Source: Alkanindiges illinoisensis (lineage in GTDB: Bacteria; Pseudomonadota; Gammaproteobacteria; Pseudomonadales; Moraxellaceae). Taken from it: DNA of 64,000 nt. Numbering within the stretch: the first letter of the stretch is position 1; every line of letters starts with the position of its first letter. The stretch spans positions 1-64,000 of the forward strand of contig NZ_SNTY01000058.1 in the NCBI RefSeq assembly GCF_004377485.1, given 5' to 3'. Both the position numbers and the translations under genes were made by a program. The notes under the pieces were generated by a model. That model was not told the origin of the DNA and did not search any database. It worked only from the letters and a program-made list of their open reading frames with translations. Positions 15,877 through 25,881 of this stretch are shown one piece after another.

Positions 15877-17097
15877 TTAGGAACGATAGTCTGCATTGAT
15901 CTTGACATAATCATAGGACAAATCGCAGGTCCATACGGTATCGCTAGCCTCGCCACGTCCCAGTGCAATACGGATGGTAATTTCTTCCTGCTGCATGACG
16001 CGTGCACCTTGTGCTTCGGTATAGTCCGGGGCAGCACCGCCATCACGACAGATTTGGACATCATCCAGCCAGACCTGGATTTTGGATACGTCCAGTTCCG
16101 CTACGCCAGCCTTGCCCACTGCCGCCAGAATACGGCCCCAGTTTGGGTCTGAGGCAAAAAAAGCGGTTTTAATCAATGGAGAATGCGCCACGCTATAGGC
16201 AATGTCACAGCATTCCTGCGTATTCTGGCCTTGTTCAACCCGTACTGTAATGAATTTGGTGGCGCCTTCACCATCACGTACAATCAGTTGCGCCAGACGG
16301 GTAAACACACGCTGTAGGGCAGCAAGCAACGCTTCATAACGGCTATCCTGCGCGGTTTCTATCACTGTACCGCCGGCCTTGCCTGTTGCCACCAGAACAC
16401 AGGCATCATTGGTTGAGGTATCACCATCAATGGTAATGCGGTTAAAGGATTGCTCAACCACTGCTTTTAATAGCTGTTCCAGCAATGGTTTGGCAATTGG
16501 AGCATCCGTTGCGACAAAGCCCAGCATGGTGGCCATGTTTGGACGAATCATACCGGCGCCCTTGCTGATTCCGGTAAGGGTATAGCGCTGGCCTTCCACT
16601 TCAATCACTTCCGACGCCCCTTTTGGCAGGGTGTCAGTGGTCATAATGCCAGCACCAGCATCACGCCAGGCATCAATGGACAGGTCTTTTAGGGCAGCTG
16701 GCAGGCCAGCAATCAGACGGTCAACCGGCAGTTGCTCACCAATGACCCCAGTTGAAAATGGCAACACCTGGCTGGCTTGAACACCAGTCAACTGGGCCAG
16801 TGCCTGACAGGTTTCAGCAGTGGTTTCCAGCCCGCGCAACCCGGTTCCGGCATTGGCATTTCCTGTGTTAATCACTAGATAGCGTGGTGCAGCGACTTGT
16901 AAATGATGACGCGCCAATTGCACGGGTGCAGCACAAAACGCATTTTTAGTAAATACGGCAGCAACAGTGGAGTCTTCCGCCAGCTCAAACACCACCAGAT
17001 CACGGCGATTTTTATACCGAATATACGCTTCACTAATTCCGATTTTTATGCCTCGTATGGGAAGCATTTCCGGCATCGAAAGATCACCAACCGCCAT
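15877..17097 (-). CDS. argJ: Bifunctional ornithine acetyltransferase / N-acetylglutamate synthase
   Basis: This 406-residue enzyme of the cyclic arginine pathway transfers acetyl from N-acetylornithine to glutamate and may also make N-acetylglutamate from acetyl-CoA. The precursor cuts itself before the Thr in [14 protein letters not shown] (about residues 177-190), giving alpha and beta chains. NTGNANAGTG (about 77-86) and [20 protein letters not shown] (about 220) are the other family blocks, and [18 protein letters not shown] is near the end. It lies downstream of the MliC-like gene and secA, all leftward. Confidence 0.96.
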   Translation of the reverse strand: MAVGDLSMPEMLPIRGIKIGISEAYIRYKNRRDLVVFELAEDSTVAAVFTKNAFCAAPVQLARHHLQVAAPRYLVINTGNANAGTGLRGLETTAETCQALAQLTGVQASQVLPFSTGVIGEQLPVDRLIAGLPAALKDLSIDAWRDAGAGIMTTDTLPKGASEVIEVEGQRYTLTGISKGAGMIRPNMATMLGFVATDAPIAKPLLEQLLKAVVEQSFNRITIDGDTSTNDACVLVATGKAGGTVIETAQDSRYEALLAALQRVFTRLAQLIVRDGEGATKFITVRVEQGQNTQECCDIAYSVAHSPLIKTAFFASDPNWGRILAAVGKAGVAELDVSKIQVWLDDVQICRDGGAAPDYTEAQGARVMQQEEITIRIALGRGEASDTVWTCDLSYDYVKINADYRS

Positions 17098-17274
17098 GAT
17101 TTAATTCCTGTTATCGTTAGTTTAAAGAATTGGGCTTTTCGTGTTGCTAGTATACAAAAAACTGTTGAATAAGCATGGGCAGGCTTTAAAAAAAACTCAT
17201 GCTTTTTCTTGAGCGGCTTTGCCGAAGTTATTCTGCCGATTGTGCTCAATGACTAAGAAGTTAAATTTCCTGTG

Positions 17275-17754
17275 CTATACCGGTTGCTGGCAGCGCATCA
17301 GCAATTGTTCTTTATCGGCTGTGGCCGTGTGGTCAAGCGTCATAGTAACCAGGCGCGCTTCCAGTCCTTGTACATGCCAGCGCATGCCCTGCCCCGGATT
17401 GATTCCCTGCTCAGTGGCATACAGCTTGCCCACCTGCGAAGGCACACGATACAGCTGATACTGCTGTCCATTAATATATAGTGTCACATTGGATGGGTTG
17501 GAGTTAATGGCAGAATAGGTGGCCTGAATTGGGTTTTGATCATCACACTGATAAGTGACCTGAATGGGTACTTCAGGGGAACTGGATGCATTAGCCTGAT
17601 TTGCCGTGGCTGCTGATTGCTTGTTATCCTGTTGAGCTGCTTTATCTGCTGCTTTGGTTTCATCAAGACTAGCCTGATGACGATAGGTTATTGAGGCAAT
17701 AATGATGCTACTTGCAATCAATAACCACGGTAACAGATTTTTAGCCACTTTCAT
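17275..17754 (-). CDS. Secreted or membrane-anchored MliC-like protein
   Basis: This 159-residue protein has an N-terminal hydrophobic segment (LLPWLLIASSIIIASITY, about residues 7-24) without a lipobox cysteine. An Ala/Gln/Asn-rich linker follows, then a C-terminal domain of about 95 residues. That domain has the pattern VTYQCDD, TLYINGQQYQLYRVPSQVG and GMRWHVQGLEARLVTM, which fits the C-type lysozyme inhibitor MliC/PliC fold. It would act on the periplasmic side of the inner membrane. The usual SGxxY active loop is only loosely kept (PSQVGKLY), so real lysozyme inhibition is uncertain. Confidence 0.7.
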   Translation of the reverse strand: MKVAKNLLPWLLIASSIIIASITYRHQASLDETKAADKAAQQDNKQSAATANQANASSSPEVPIQVTYQCDDQNPIQATYSAINSNPSNVTLYINGQQYQLYRVPSQVGKLYATEQGINPGQGMRWHVQGLEARLVTMTLDHTATADKEQLLMRCQQPV

Positions 17755-17850
17755 TCACTTTTCCAAATTACAGCTAGCAATGTACTGTTAACGCTAAACA
17801 GGCCAAACTGGACGACATGATATTGTTTAGCCTATCTAAAATCTTATATA

Positions 17851-17876
17851 AAAAAACGGGCTATTTGCCCGTTTTT
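17851..17876. terminator. Bidirectional terminator after secA
   Basis: AAAAACGGGC and GCCCGTTTTT pair with a five-base loop; A and T runs on both sides allow termination on either strand. It ends secA transcription. Confidence 0.9.
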
Positions 17877-17905
17877 CCAGTGCTACTCAAAAGCAGCATC
17901 ATACT

Positions 17906-20659
17906 TTAAGCCAAACGGCCATGACATTGCTTGAACTTCTTGCCAGAGCCACAGGGACATGGTGCATTGCGACTGACATTGGCATAGGGATTATTGGCCT
18001 GTTGTTGCTGGAACGCGCGCTGGGCTTCTGCCTCATTTAAGGCAGCCAGTTCAGGGTCCTGATGCATTTCACCGGTTAGGCCATCCATTTCACTGTGCTG
18101 GAATGACAGCTTCATGGCTTCTGCATCACGTTGCTGCTGCGCTTCCAGTTCGGCTAGCTCCTCAGCGGTTGGCAAATGAACACGCGCCAGATCCTGTACC
18201 ACCTCTGTCTTGATGCCACCCAGCAGGGCCTGAAACAGACTAAAGGCTTCACGCTTGTATTCCTGCTCCGGATTCTTTTGCGCGTAACCACGCAAATGAA
18301 TGCCCTGACGCAAGTAATCCATAGCTGCCAGATGTTCTTTCCAGTGCTTGTCCAGTGATTGCAGCATAAAATGCCGTTCCAGCATGGGTGCCGTGTCTTC
18401 ACCCATTTGCTCACGACGCGCGAGATAGCGCTCTGTGCCTGCCTGAATGACTTTTTCAAGCAAGGCTTCTTCATCCAGGCGACGGTCTTCATTCAGCCAT
18501 TGCTGGACCGGCAGCTCAAGGCTTAATTCCTGTTTTAAAGCAGCTTCCAGACCCGGTACATCCCACTGATCTTCAATGCTACCCGGTGGAATATAGTTAC
18601 CGACCAGCCCGGCAATCACATCATGGTGCATATTAAGGATGCCATCCTGTAGCGAGCTTTCTGCCAAAATGGCATCGCGCTGACTATAGATGATCTTGCG
18701 CTGTTCGTTGGCAACATCATCATACTTTAGCAGGTTTTTACGGATATCAAAGTTGCGGGCTTCCACTTTACGTTGGGCATTTTCAATGGAGCGACTCACC
18801 ATTTTATGTTCAATGGCTTCATCTTCCTTAAGACCCATCGCACGCATCATGCCAACCACACGGTCACCGGCAAAAATACGCATCAGGTCATCTTCAAGCG
18901 ACAGGTAGAAACGTGAAACGCCCGGATCACCCTGACGCCCTGCACGGCCACGCAGCTGGTTATCAATCCGGCGTGATTCATGCCGCTCGGAACCGATAAT
19001 ATGTAAGCCACCTGCTTCCAGTACCTGCTGGTGATTGACTTCCCATTCCTGCTTGAGCTGCTCTAGCTGTTCAGGTGTCGGGTTTTCCAGATGACTGGCC
19101 AGCGCCTTCCAGTTACCGCCCAGCAGAATGTCTGTACCACGGCCTGCCATGTTGGTGGCAATGGTCACGGCACCGGGACGGCCAGCCTGGGCAATAATAT
19201 CCGCTTCGCGCTCATGCTGCTTGGCATTCAGGACTTCATGTGGAATACCGGCCTGGGTCAGTTTGTGTGACAGGTATTCACTGCCTTCAATCGTGGCAGT
19301 CCCGACCAGAATCGGGGCATTTTTTTGCGACTTGATTTGCTTGATTTCTTCAATGATGGCGTTGTATTTGCCTTCACGGGTTAGGTAAATCAGGTCATTC
19401 TGGTCATTACGCACCATCGGGCGATGGGTTGGAATAATCACCACATCCAGATTATAAATTTGCTGAAATTCAGTGGCTTCGGTATCCGCAGTCCCGGTCA
19501 TACCAGCCAGCTTGGTGTACAAGCGGAAATAATTCTGGAAAGTGGTGGTGGCCAGTGTCTGGTTTTCCGGCTGAATATTGACGCCTTCTTTGGCTTCAAC
19601 CGCCTGATGCAAACCTTCTGACCAGCGACGGCCCTGCATGGTACGACCAGTGTGCTCATCCACAATCACAATTTCGCCATCATGCACAATATAATGCACG
19701 TCGCGCTGGAACAGGTGATGGGCACGCACCGCAGCATTGACATGATGCACCAGATTCAGGTTGGCAGCCGAATACAGGCTCTCGCCTTCAGCCAGTAAGC
19801 CCATTTCAATCAGTTGCTGCTCTACAAACTCATAACCGGTTTCGGTCATTTCAATAGAGCGCTGTTTTTCATCAATCCAGAAATGGCCACCATCTGGCAC
19901 TTTTTCTTCTTTCTGGCGTTTCAATTTAGGCGCCAGCAGATTGATCATGGCATACATGCGCGAGGAATCCTCGCTCTGGCCAGAAATAATTAATGGCGTG
20001 CGGGCTTCATCAATTAAAATGGAATCTACTTCGTCAATGATGGCAAAATTCAGGCCGCGCTGTTTTTTTTCATCCAGCGAAAACACCATGTTGTCGCGTA
20101 GATAATCAAAGCCAAATTCGTTGTTGGTGCCGTAAGTAATGTCTGCGCGGTAAGCGTCATGCTTTTCCGGCGGTGGCTGCATGGAGTAAATCACACCAAT
20201 GCTTAAGCCCAAAAATTCAAATAACGGACGGTTCAGCTCGGCATCACGTGACGCCAAATAATCGTTAACTGTAATGACATGTACACCGGCACCACTAATG
20301 GCATTGAGATAGCACGCCAGCGTTCCCATCAGGGTTTTACCTTCACCCGTGCGCATCTCGGCAATCTTGCCTTCATGCAGGGTCATACCGCCAATGAGCT
20401 GTACATCGTAATGGCGCATGCCCAGCACACGCTTTGCCGCTTCACGGCATACGGCAAACGCCTCTGGCAACAGTTTGTCCAGTGTTTCGCCCTGCTGATA
20501 GCGCTGCCTGAACTCTACGGTTTTCTGGGATAATTCAGCATCGCTTAACGCTGATATCGTCGGTTCTAGTGCATTAATGGCTTCGACATTTTTGCGCATT
20601 CTTTTGAGCTCACGCTCATTTTTAGTACCGAAGATACCTCCGATAAGACTTGCTAACAT
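17906..20659 (-). CDS. secA: Preprotein translocase ATPase SecA
   Basis: This 917-residue motor protein drives unfolded preproteins through SecYEG at the inner membrane. The start [20 protein letters not shown] is typical. Walker A is [10 protein letters not shown] at about residues 102-111, and the DEVD box is in [16 protein letters not shown] at about 206-221. The [13 protein letters not shown] motif lies near 506, and [19 protein letters not shown] is at about 565-583. The C-terminal tail [17 protein letters not shown] is the zinc site that binds SecB and phospholipid. It is monocistronic, with its own terminator. Confidence 0.98.
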   Translation of the reverse strand: MLASLIGGIFGTKNERELKRMRKNVEAINALEPTISALSDAELSQKTVEFRQRYQQGETLDKLLPEAFAVCREAAKRVLGMRHYDVQLIGGMTLHEGKIAEMRTGEGKTLMGTLACYLNAISGAGVHVITVNDYLASRDAELNRPLFEFLGLSIGVIYSMQPPPEKHDAYRADITYGTNNEFGFDYLRDNMVFSLDEKKQRGLNFAIIDEVDSILIDEARTPLIISGQSEDSSRMYAMINLLAPKLKRQKEEKVPDGGHFWIDEKQRSIEMTETGYEFVEQQLIEMGLLAEGESLYSAANLNLVHHVNAAVRAHHLFQRDVHYIVHDGEIVIVDEHTGRTMQGRRWSEGLHQAVEAKEGVNIQPENQTLATTTFQNYFRLYTKLAGMTGTADTEATEFQQIYNLDVVIIPTHRPMVRNDQNDLIYLTREGKYNAIIEEIKQIKSQKNAPILVGTATIEGSEYLSHKLTQAGIPHEVLNAKQHEREADIIAQAGRPGAVTIATNMAGRGTDILLGGNWKALASHLENPTPEQLEQLKQEWEVNHQQVLEAGGLHIIGSERHESRRIDNQLRGRAGRQGDPGVSRFYLSLEDDLMRIFAGDRVVGMMRAMGLKEDEAIEHKMVSRSIENAQRKVEARNFDIRKNLLKYDDVANEQRKIIYSQRDAILAESSLQDGILNMHHDVIAGLVGNYIPPGSIEDQWDVPGLEAALKQELSLELPVQQWLNEDRRLDEEALLEKVIQAGTERYLARREQMGEDTAPMLERHFMLQSLDKHWKEHLAAMDYLRQGIHLRGYAQKNPEQEYKREAFSLFQALLGGIKTEVVQDLARVHLPTAEELAELEAQQQRDAEAMKLSFQHSEMDGLTGEMHQDPELAALNEAEAQRAFQQQQANNPYANVSRNAPCPCGSGKKFKQCHGRLA

Positions 20660-20970
20660 GGACTAAACTCTCAAATACCCTAACTTAATATGAACAGCGT
20701 TATTTTTGCCTGTTGGCTATTATGGTGGCAGCTTAAATAAGTGCAAGTACTAGATGACAAAGAAACTGCAAAAAGCTGATTTTATTTTGTCGCTCCCACT
20801 TTATCTTGGGCGTGATATTACTGTTTGACACACGGTTTTAGCAGTTTGCTTATCTACAAAAATGATATAAAAATGCAGAAACATTGCTTTTCAATTCAAT
20901 AAGATTGGGTGCATAGTACAGCTTGCTAAAATACTCAAATGAGTACACAGACAATAAAAGGAGCATGAGC

Positions 20971-21609
20971 ATGACCATTCGTTTAGGCGATACCGCCCCT
21001 GATTTTGAACAGGATTCCAGCGAAGGCACGATTAAGTTTCATGAGTGGCTGGGTGACAGCTGGGGCGTGTTGTTTTCTCATCCAGCAGACTACACGCCAG
21101 TTTGCACTACCGAACTGGGTTTTACTGCAAAACTAAAAGATGAATTTGCCAAGCGCAATGTTAAAGCCATTGCCCTGTCTGTTGACGATGCCGAGTCGCA
21201 CAAAGGCTGGATTAATGACATTAATGAAACCCAGAATACGACGGTGAATTTTCCGATTATTGCCGATCAGGATCGCAAGGTATCAGAACTCTATGGCTTT
21301 ATTCACCCGAATGCCAGTGACACCCTGACTGTACGCTCGCTGGTAATTATTGATCCCAACAAGAAGGTACGCCTGATTATTACTTATCCCGCCAGTACTG
21401 GCCGTAATTTCCATGAAGTGTTGCGCGTGATTGATTCCCTGCAACTGACGGACAACTATAAAGTAGCCACTCCAGCCAACTGGCAGGATGGCGATGATGT
21501 GGTGATTGTACCGTCTATTAAGGATGAAGAAGAAATCAAGCAGCGCTTTCCCAAAGGCTACAAGGCTGTCACCCCTTACCTGCGCCTGACCCCACAGCCG
21601 AATAAATAA
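20971..21609 (+). CDS. 1-Cys peroxiredoxin (Prx6 type)
   Basis: This 212-residue peroxidase has its catalytic Cys in HPADYTPVCTTELG (about residues 37-50). The C-terminal domain carries TVRSLVIIDPNKKVRLIITY and the long tail with PTPYLRLTPQPN-like ending (VTPYLRLTPQ) typical of Prx6 proteins. It lacks an obvious resolving Cys. AAGGAG (20958-20963) lies seven bases before the ATG at 20971, which fixes the start; two upstream in-frame ATGs are less likely. It is a single gene, divergent from secA and followed by a terminator. Confidence 0.93.
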   Translation: MTIRLGDTAPDFEQDSSEGTIKFHEWLGDSWGVLFSHPADYTPVCTTELGFTAKLKDEFAKRNVKAIALSVDDAESHKGWINDINETQNTTVNFPIIADQDRKVSELYGFIHPNASDTLTVRSLVIIDPNKKVRLIITYPASTGRNFHEVLRVIDSLQLTDNYKVATPANWQDGDDVVIVPSIKDEEEIKQRFPKGYKAVTPYLRLTPQPNK

Positions 21610-21621
21610 TAAGTTCACCAT

Positions 21622-21653
21622 AAAAATGCCCTGTGCTATGCAGGGCATTTTTT
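21622..21653 (+). terminator. Terminator after the 1-Cys peroxiredoxin gene
   Basis: AAAAATGCCCTG and CAGGGCATTTTTT pair around a six-base loop directly after the stop codon. Confidence 0.92.
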
Positions 21654-21822
21654 ATCATCACTCTATTTTAATAAAATCTGTTTTTAACGACTGCCCAAGT
21701 ATGTTTCAAAATAACCTAAGCAACAGTTGCTTTAGCAATATTTCACTACATCCTACTGTTTATTAAAAAAACATATCTCTAAAATAATTATTATTCCAAT
21801 TAAATGCATCAAGATAATAAAC

Positions 21823-22460
21823 ATGACTAAATTACTTTATTACCGATTCTGTGTTTTATTCGCAGGATTGATGACATTTTCCTGCATGGCCAGCAGGGTG
21901 ATCTCTGAGCAGCGGCCACTGGACTGGGCCACGTCAATTGATCAGAGCCGGAATTTTTATCAAGTTACCCCAACTCTATATCGAAGCGAACAGCCTAACC
22001 GCCCAAGTGCGCTAGAGCTGGAAAAACTCAACATTCGAACGGTGATTAACCTGCGCGAATGGCATAGTGATGATGAGGTGCTGGGCAAAACCGGGATTCG
22101 CTTGATTCGTATTCCCATCAAAACCTGGAATATCCATGACTGGCAGATTGCGCAGGCATTGGTGGAAATTGAAAAAGGGAATCTGTACGGCAATGTGCTG
22201 GTGCATTGCCAGCATGGTTCAGACCGTACCGGACTGGTTATTGCCATGTACCGAATCATTTATCAGCACTGGCCGATTGAAAAGGCAGAACTGGAAATGA
22301 AACAGGGGGTTATGGGTTTCATGGGATCTGGAAGAATATTGGCCACTTTTTCACGCTAAAGCATGTCGAAGCCATTCGTCATCTGATTAGCCAGCAAGCT
22401 ATCTCTACCACTGCCAATACCACTATGCCAAATGCGCACAGTAACCAACGCAAGCCTTAA
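21823..22460 (+). pseudogene. Dual-specificity / tyrosine phosphatase-like protein, frameshifted near the 3' end
   Basis: The intact frame (21823-22359, 178 residues) has an N-terminal hydrophobic or signal segment (FCVLFAGLMTFSC) and the phosphatase signature VHCQHGSDRTG, with nucleophile Cys and P-loop Arg, at about residues 127-137. It then runs out in QGVMGFMGSGRILATFSR. After the G run at 22305-22309 the other frame reads GYGFHGIWKNIGHFFTLKHV and on to a stop at 22458-22460. That is what family members carry. One missing G (five instead of six) explains this, so the gene is broken late, phase-variable, or mis-sequenced. The catalytic core is intact. The gene is monocistronic and the substrate is unknown. 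Confidence 0.8.
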
Positions 22461-22566
22461 TCCTGATGTAGCAAGTTCGGTACTTGGCTGATATTTTTGA
22501 AATTCAGGCAACGGTCAGATTGAGCCATCAGATTCAGGTAAAGGATTGTTTATAGCGCTTAGACCT

Positions 22567-22965
22567 TCAAGGCTTATTAGCTGGATAACAAGGTGTTTGT
22601 TGATCCAGTTCAAACCATGCTGATCTAGAGTCACAGTAAATCTGGTATTGTGGCGCTGGAATATGACCCTCGGTAATTGTGCCCAGCCGTAACCGGATTG
22701 TTTCTGGGTGATCCATCCGCTGGCTAAATAGCGGGCTACCACACTGGCTGCAAAATACCCGGCGTTTATTGGGCGATGCAAAATAGGATTTTAATAGTGA
22801 CTGCCCCTGCACAACCTGAAAAGCAGCCGTTGAAACAGGTGCATTGGTGGCAAATGGCGTGCCCTGTGCCTGTTTGCACTGATAACAATGACAAATGGCC
22901 ACTTCATTAATTTCACCGTGATACTCATACTGAATACCTTGACACAAGCAGTGGCCTTTAATCAT
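22567..22965 (-). CDS. GFA-family zinc protein
   Basis: This 132-residue protein belongs to the GFA/CENP-V group (glutathione-dependent formaldehyde-activating enzyme-like). Zinc ligands are seen as GHCLCQG (residues 4-10), CHCYQCKQAQG (about 25-35) and FCSQCGSPLF (about 71-80). The family fold is a beta-tent around one or two zincs; most bacterial members have no proven reaction, so only the family is claimed. It is a single gene, bounded by the broken phosphatase gene and a 99-bp repeat. Confidence 0.88.
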   Translation of the reverse strand: MIKGHCLCQGIQYEYHGEINEVAICHCYQCKQAQGTPFATNAPVSTAAFQVVQGQSLLKSYFASPNKRRVFCSQCGSPLFSQRMDHPETIRLRLGTITEGHIPAPQYQIYCDSRSAWFELDQQTPCYPANKP

Positions 22966-23027
22966 TGAAATTATCCTCGGGATTTCTTGTAGAGGCTTGG
23001 CTCTATAAACCCAGCCTCTGATGTTAG

Positions 23028-23126
23028 TTATTAGACTTCTTTCATAAGTTGTACCAACTCGCCTTCGACAGGCTCAGGCAGCGTTGGTTGAGCTTGTCGA
23101 AACCAGACTTATGCAAGAGATCTATT
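23028..23126 (-). repeat. 99-bp MITE-like element, copy 1
   Basis: By direct reading this sequence is the exact reverse complement of 40091-40189. It has imperfect outer inverted repeats (14 of 17 bases) and an inner dyad (TTCGACAAGCTCA against TGAGCCTGTCGAA). It lies between the GFA gene and the end of the SPOR gene. It carries no coding sequence. Confidence 0.85.
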
Positions 23127-23157
23127 ATATTTTAGGGCTAGCCAATTAGCCCGGGGT

Positions 23158-24498
23158 TTAATTTTTGGAACTGGCGCTGGTTTCAGGCGGCTGCCAGTCA
23201 ATGACCCAGGCACTCTTGGCATTTAAGCTATCATCTTTTGCAACCTGATTACGCAGGGCATCAGCAGCAGCCCGGCCTTTTTCAGGCCCAACCATGACCC
23301 GCACCCCTTTGGAAGTCTGGCTGGTTTTTACCTTGTAGCCTTTGGCCCGTAATCTGGCAACCACGGAATCAGCATTGGCCTGACTGGAAGCAATCGCCAC
23401 CTGTACCATCCACGGTTTGGTATCCCCTTCCAGAATAGCCCGACCACGCTCTTCTTCCAGTTTCTTGCTGGCTGCCTGCAAGTCTTTTTCATCACCACTG
23501 GCGTTTTTACGCTGGGCAGTTTCAGTCTCCTGCTTTTTGCGGGCCTCATCCTTTTTTACTTGCTCTTTTTTAGCTTCTTCCTTTTTGGCTTCATCTTTTT
23601 TTAGCTCATCCGCCTTACGCTTGGCTGCCAGCTCGGCTTCTTTCTTGCGTTTGGCTTCATCTTCTGCTTTGCGCCTGGCCTGTTGCTCTTCTTCCTTTTT
23701 AGTTTTGGCGTCGTCTTCAGCCTTGCGCTTGGCTGCCAATGCATCCTCTTTTTTACGCTTGGCCTCTTCTTCCGCTTTGCGTTTGGCTGCTAGCTCGGCT
23801 TCTTTTTTCTTGGCTTCAGCTTCTTTCTTTTTGGCTTCTGCTTCAGCTTTACGGTCAGCAATGGCTTGCAGACGATCTTTTTCCAGCTTTTCTGCCTGTG
23901 CCTTTTGCAGGGCTTCTTTTTCGCTACGGGCTTTTTCGGCCCTGTCGCGTGCAGCCTGAGCAGCTTGTTCGGCCTGTAAACTGGCTTTTTGTGCTTCATC
24001 GGCGCGCACATTGGCCTGTGCAGCCAGACGTTCTATCTCAGCACGCTGTTCGGCAGTTTTCTGCTGGGTGTCGTCATCCACCAGTTCAGGGGGAATGGAA
24101 TAAGAACTTTCCATCTGGGCATCCAGCTTGGCCTGACGCTTGGCGAGCTGGCTGGCATATTCTTCAGCAGCCCGGCGTGCGGCCTCTGCTTCAGCTTTTT
24201 GTTGCAAAGCCAGATATTCAGCCGTTTTGGCTTCCTGTTCGGCCACCGCTTTTTCACGCTGGGCACGCTGTTTTTCCAGCAGGCGACGTTCGGTTTCCAC
24301 ATCAATGGACAGGGGCTGTAGTTCAGCATCACCCCAGTTCTGGGAGGGTCGTGCCTGTTGCTGGCTAATCGTTTGGGTCGGCTGGCTCGTGGTATTACTA
24401 AGTGCCTGCTCGCCTTGTCCCTGTAACAACAAAGCCGCCAGAAGTGCCCCACCACCCAGCAATACAACGCCACCCATCCAACGCTGTTTATTGTTCAT
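23158..24498 (-). CDS. SPOR-domain inner-membrane protein with long charged coiled coil
   Basis: This protein of about 446 residues has one N-terminal membrane helix (WMGGVVLLGGGALLAALLL). A very long Ala/Glu/Lys/Arg-rich coiled coil follows, with repeats of the type AKRKAEEEAKRKKED, resembling TolA domain II. A C-terminal SPOR domain follows at about residues 360-440 (PWMVQVAIASSQANADSVV and VRVMVGPEKGRAAADAL). SPOR domains bind glycan strands without stem peptides at the septum, so it probably spans the periplasm to septal peptidoglycan. The ATG at 24498 overlaps the folC stop as ATGA; an ATG two codons earlier (24504) is equally possible. It is the last gene of trpA-accD-folC-SPOR. Confidence 0.88.
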   Translation of the reverse strand: MNNKQRWMGGVVLLGGGALLAALLLQGQGEQALSNTTSQPTQTISQQQARPSQNWGDAELQPLSIDVETERRLLEKQRAQREKAVAEQEAKTAEYLALQQKAEAEAARRAAEEYASQLAKRQAKLDAQMESSYSIPPELVDDDTQQKTAEQRAEIERLAAQANVRADEAQKASLQAEQAAQAARDRAEKARSEKEALQKAQAEKLEKDRLQAIADRKAEAEAKKKEAEAKKKEAELAAKRKAEEEAKRKKEDALAAKRKAEDDAKTKKEEEQQARRKAEDEAKRKKEAELAAKRKADELKKDEAKKEEAKKEQVKKDEARKKQETETAQRKNASGDEKDLQAASKKLEEERGRAILEGDTKPWMVQVAIASSQANADSVVARLRAKGYKVKTSQTSKGVRVMVGPEKGRAAADALRNQVAKDDSLNAKSAWVIDWQPPETSASSKN

Positions 24499-25871
24499 TG
24501 CCATGTTGCTAAGGACTCCCAGACTGCCTCTAGGGTGTAGAACGATCCACACACCATAATAATATCTTGTGGTTGACTATGATTTAAGGCAGCGCTAAAT
24601 GCTGCCGTGATTGTTGCATGTTCGCTAACGGGTTGTGCCTGATCTTGGCTCTCAGGGCTTTGCTGAACAGCTTCCAAACCTGTAATGGCGTGGCGCAATT
24701 GTGTCAGGCTGGCAGCACGCTCATTGTCCAGTGCAGCAATATACCAGTGCGCTACAACTGGCTTTAGCAGGTTGGCAACGCCTGCCATATCTTTATCAGC
24801 AAGCATGGAAAAAACCAAGTGAATCTTTGGGGTTTTGTCATTCATGCCTTTAGCTGATAACTGCTGCTGATGAGACTGTAGCTGATGAAGCAGAAATTGT
24901 ACGCCATGCACGTTATGCGCAACATCAAGGATCAGGGTGCGGTCTTGAAATTGTCGCACCTCAAAACGCCCTGCAATATAGGCTGCGTTCACACCGTGAA
25001 TAATAGCAGCCTGATTTACTGACGGCGTACCCAGCAATACGGCACTAATGGCAGCAGCTACATTCACAGGAGCCAGCTTGGGTATAGGCAAGGCCAGCGT
25101 ACAGGATGGACTGGCATAGTAAAATGTGTCATCGGTGGTTTGCCAGCTATAATCACGGCCTGCCACATATAATGGACAATTTAACTGCTGTGACCGCTCA
25201 ATAATGGCTTGTGGTACTGGATTTGATTCTGGACCTTGTCCTGCCGGTTCCGCATAGATCACTGGAATGGCAGTACGCATGATGCCAGCTTTTTCAAAGG
25301 CAATTTTTTCAATGCTGTTGCCCAGCCATTCGACATGATCAAGGCCAATATTGGTAATCACGGCCACATGGGGATCAATCAGGTTAACGGCATCCAGACG
25401 GCCACCCAGCCCGACTTCCAGCACCCAGATATCACAGGCCTGCTGTTGAAAAATCCAAAACGCAGCCAGCGTGGTCGCTTCAAAAAATGACAACGTTAAC
25501 TGGCAAGCCACCCTTGCCTGCTCTACGGCAACAAATGCAGCAATTAACGTGGCATCTTCGGCCTCGGCACCATTCTTTTTGATGCGTTCATTAAAGCGGT
25601 AAATATGTGGTGACTGGTATAACCCTACTTGATAGCCCGCTGCCTGATAAATGGCGGCAATCGTAGTGGTGGTTGAACCTTTGCCATTGGTTCCAGCAAC
25701 TGTTACTACATGCGCTAATGGCTTAAGCAGATGCAAATACTCAGCCACTGGGCGAATACGCTCAAGCCCCAGATCAATGGCGGTGACGTGGATACTGCTC
25801 CAGTAATCCAGCCACTGCTGTAATGAAGAGGTAATGGTGGGCGCTATTGTTGCGGTATTTTCAGTATTCAT
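24495..25871 (-). CDS. folC: Bifunctional folylpolyglutamate synthase / dihydrofolate synthase
   Basis: This 458-residue cytosolic Mur-ligase-type enzyme adds glutamate to dihydropteroate and to folates. The P-loop TVAGTNGKGSTTTTIAAI is at about residues 57-75, SPHIYRFNERIKKNG is the omega-loop region, and LEVGLGGRLDAVN (about 150) and the ITNIGLDHVEWLG motif (about 172) follow. The C-terminal domain has LILDVAHNVHGVQFLL. It lies 10 bases after accD and overlaps the SPOR gene by four bases, an arrangement common in gamma-proteobacteria. Confidence 0.96.
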   Translation of the reverse strand: MNTENTATIAPTITSSLQQWLDYWSSIHVTAIDLGLERIRPVAEYLHLLKPLAHVVTVAGTNGKGSTTTTIAAIYQAAGYQVGLYQSPHIYRFNERIKKNGAEAEDATLIAAFVAVEQARVACQLTLSFFEATTLAAFWIFQQQACDIWVLEVGLGGRLDAVNLIDPHVAVITNIGLDHVEWLGNSIEKIAFEKAGIMRTAIPVIYAEPAGQGPESNPVPQAIIERSQQLNCPLYVAGRDYSWQTTDDTFYYASPSCTLALPIPKLAPVNVAAAISAVLLGTPSVNQAAIIHGVNAAYIAGRFEVRQFQDRTLILDVAHNVHGVQFLLHQLQSHQQQLSAKGMNDKTPKIHLVFSMLADKDMAGVANLLKPVVAHWYIAALDNERAASLTQLRHAITGLEAVQQSPESQDQAQPVSEHATITAAFSAALNHSQPQDIIMVCGSFYTLEAVWESLATWQ

Positions 25872-25881
25872 GCACGCATAC

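Noticed and set aside
22305-22310. Programmed ribosomal frameshift in the phosphatase gene
   Set aside because: The site is a plain G5 run without a slippery heptamer of the known X_XXY_YYZ type or a clear downstream pseudoknot; a simple indel explains it better.
23417-24368. Long antisense frames opposite the SPOR gene
   Set aside because: They consist of low-complexity Ser/Ala/Leu repeats mirrored from the Lys/Glu/Ala coiled coil, not real proteins.
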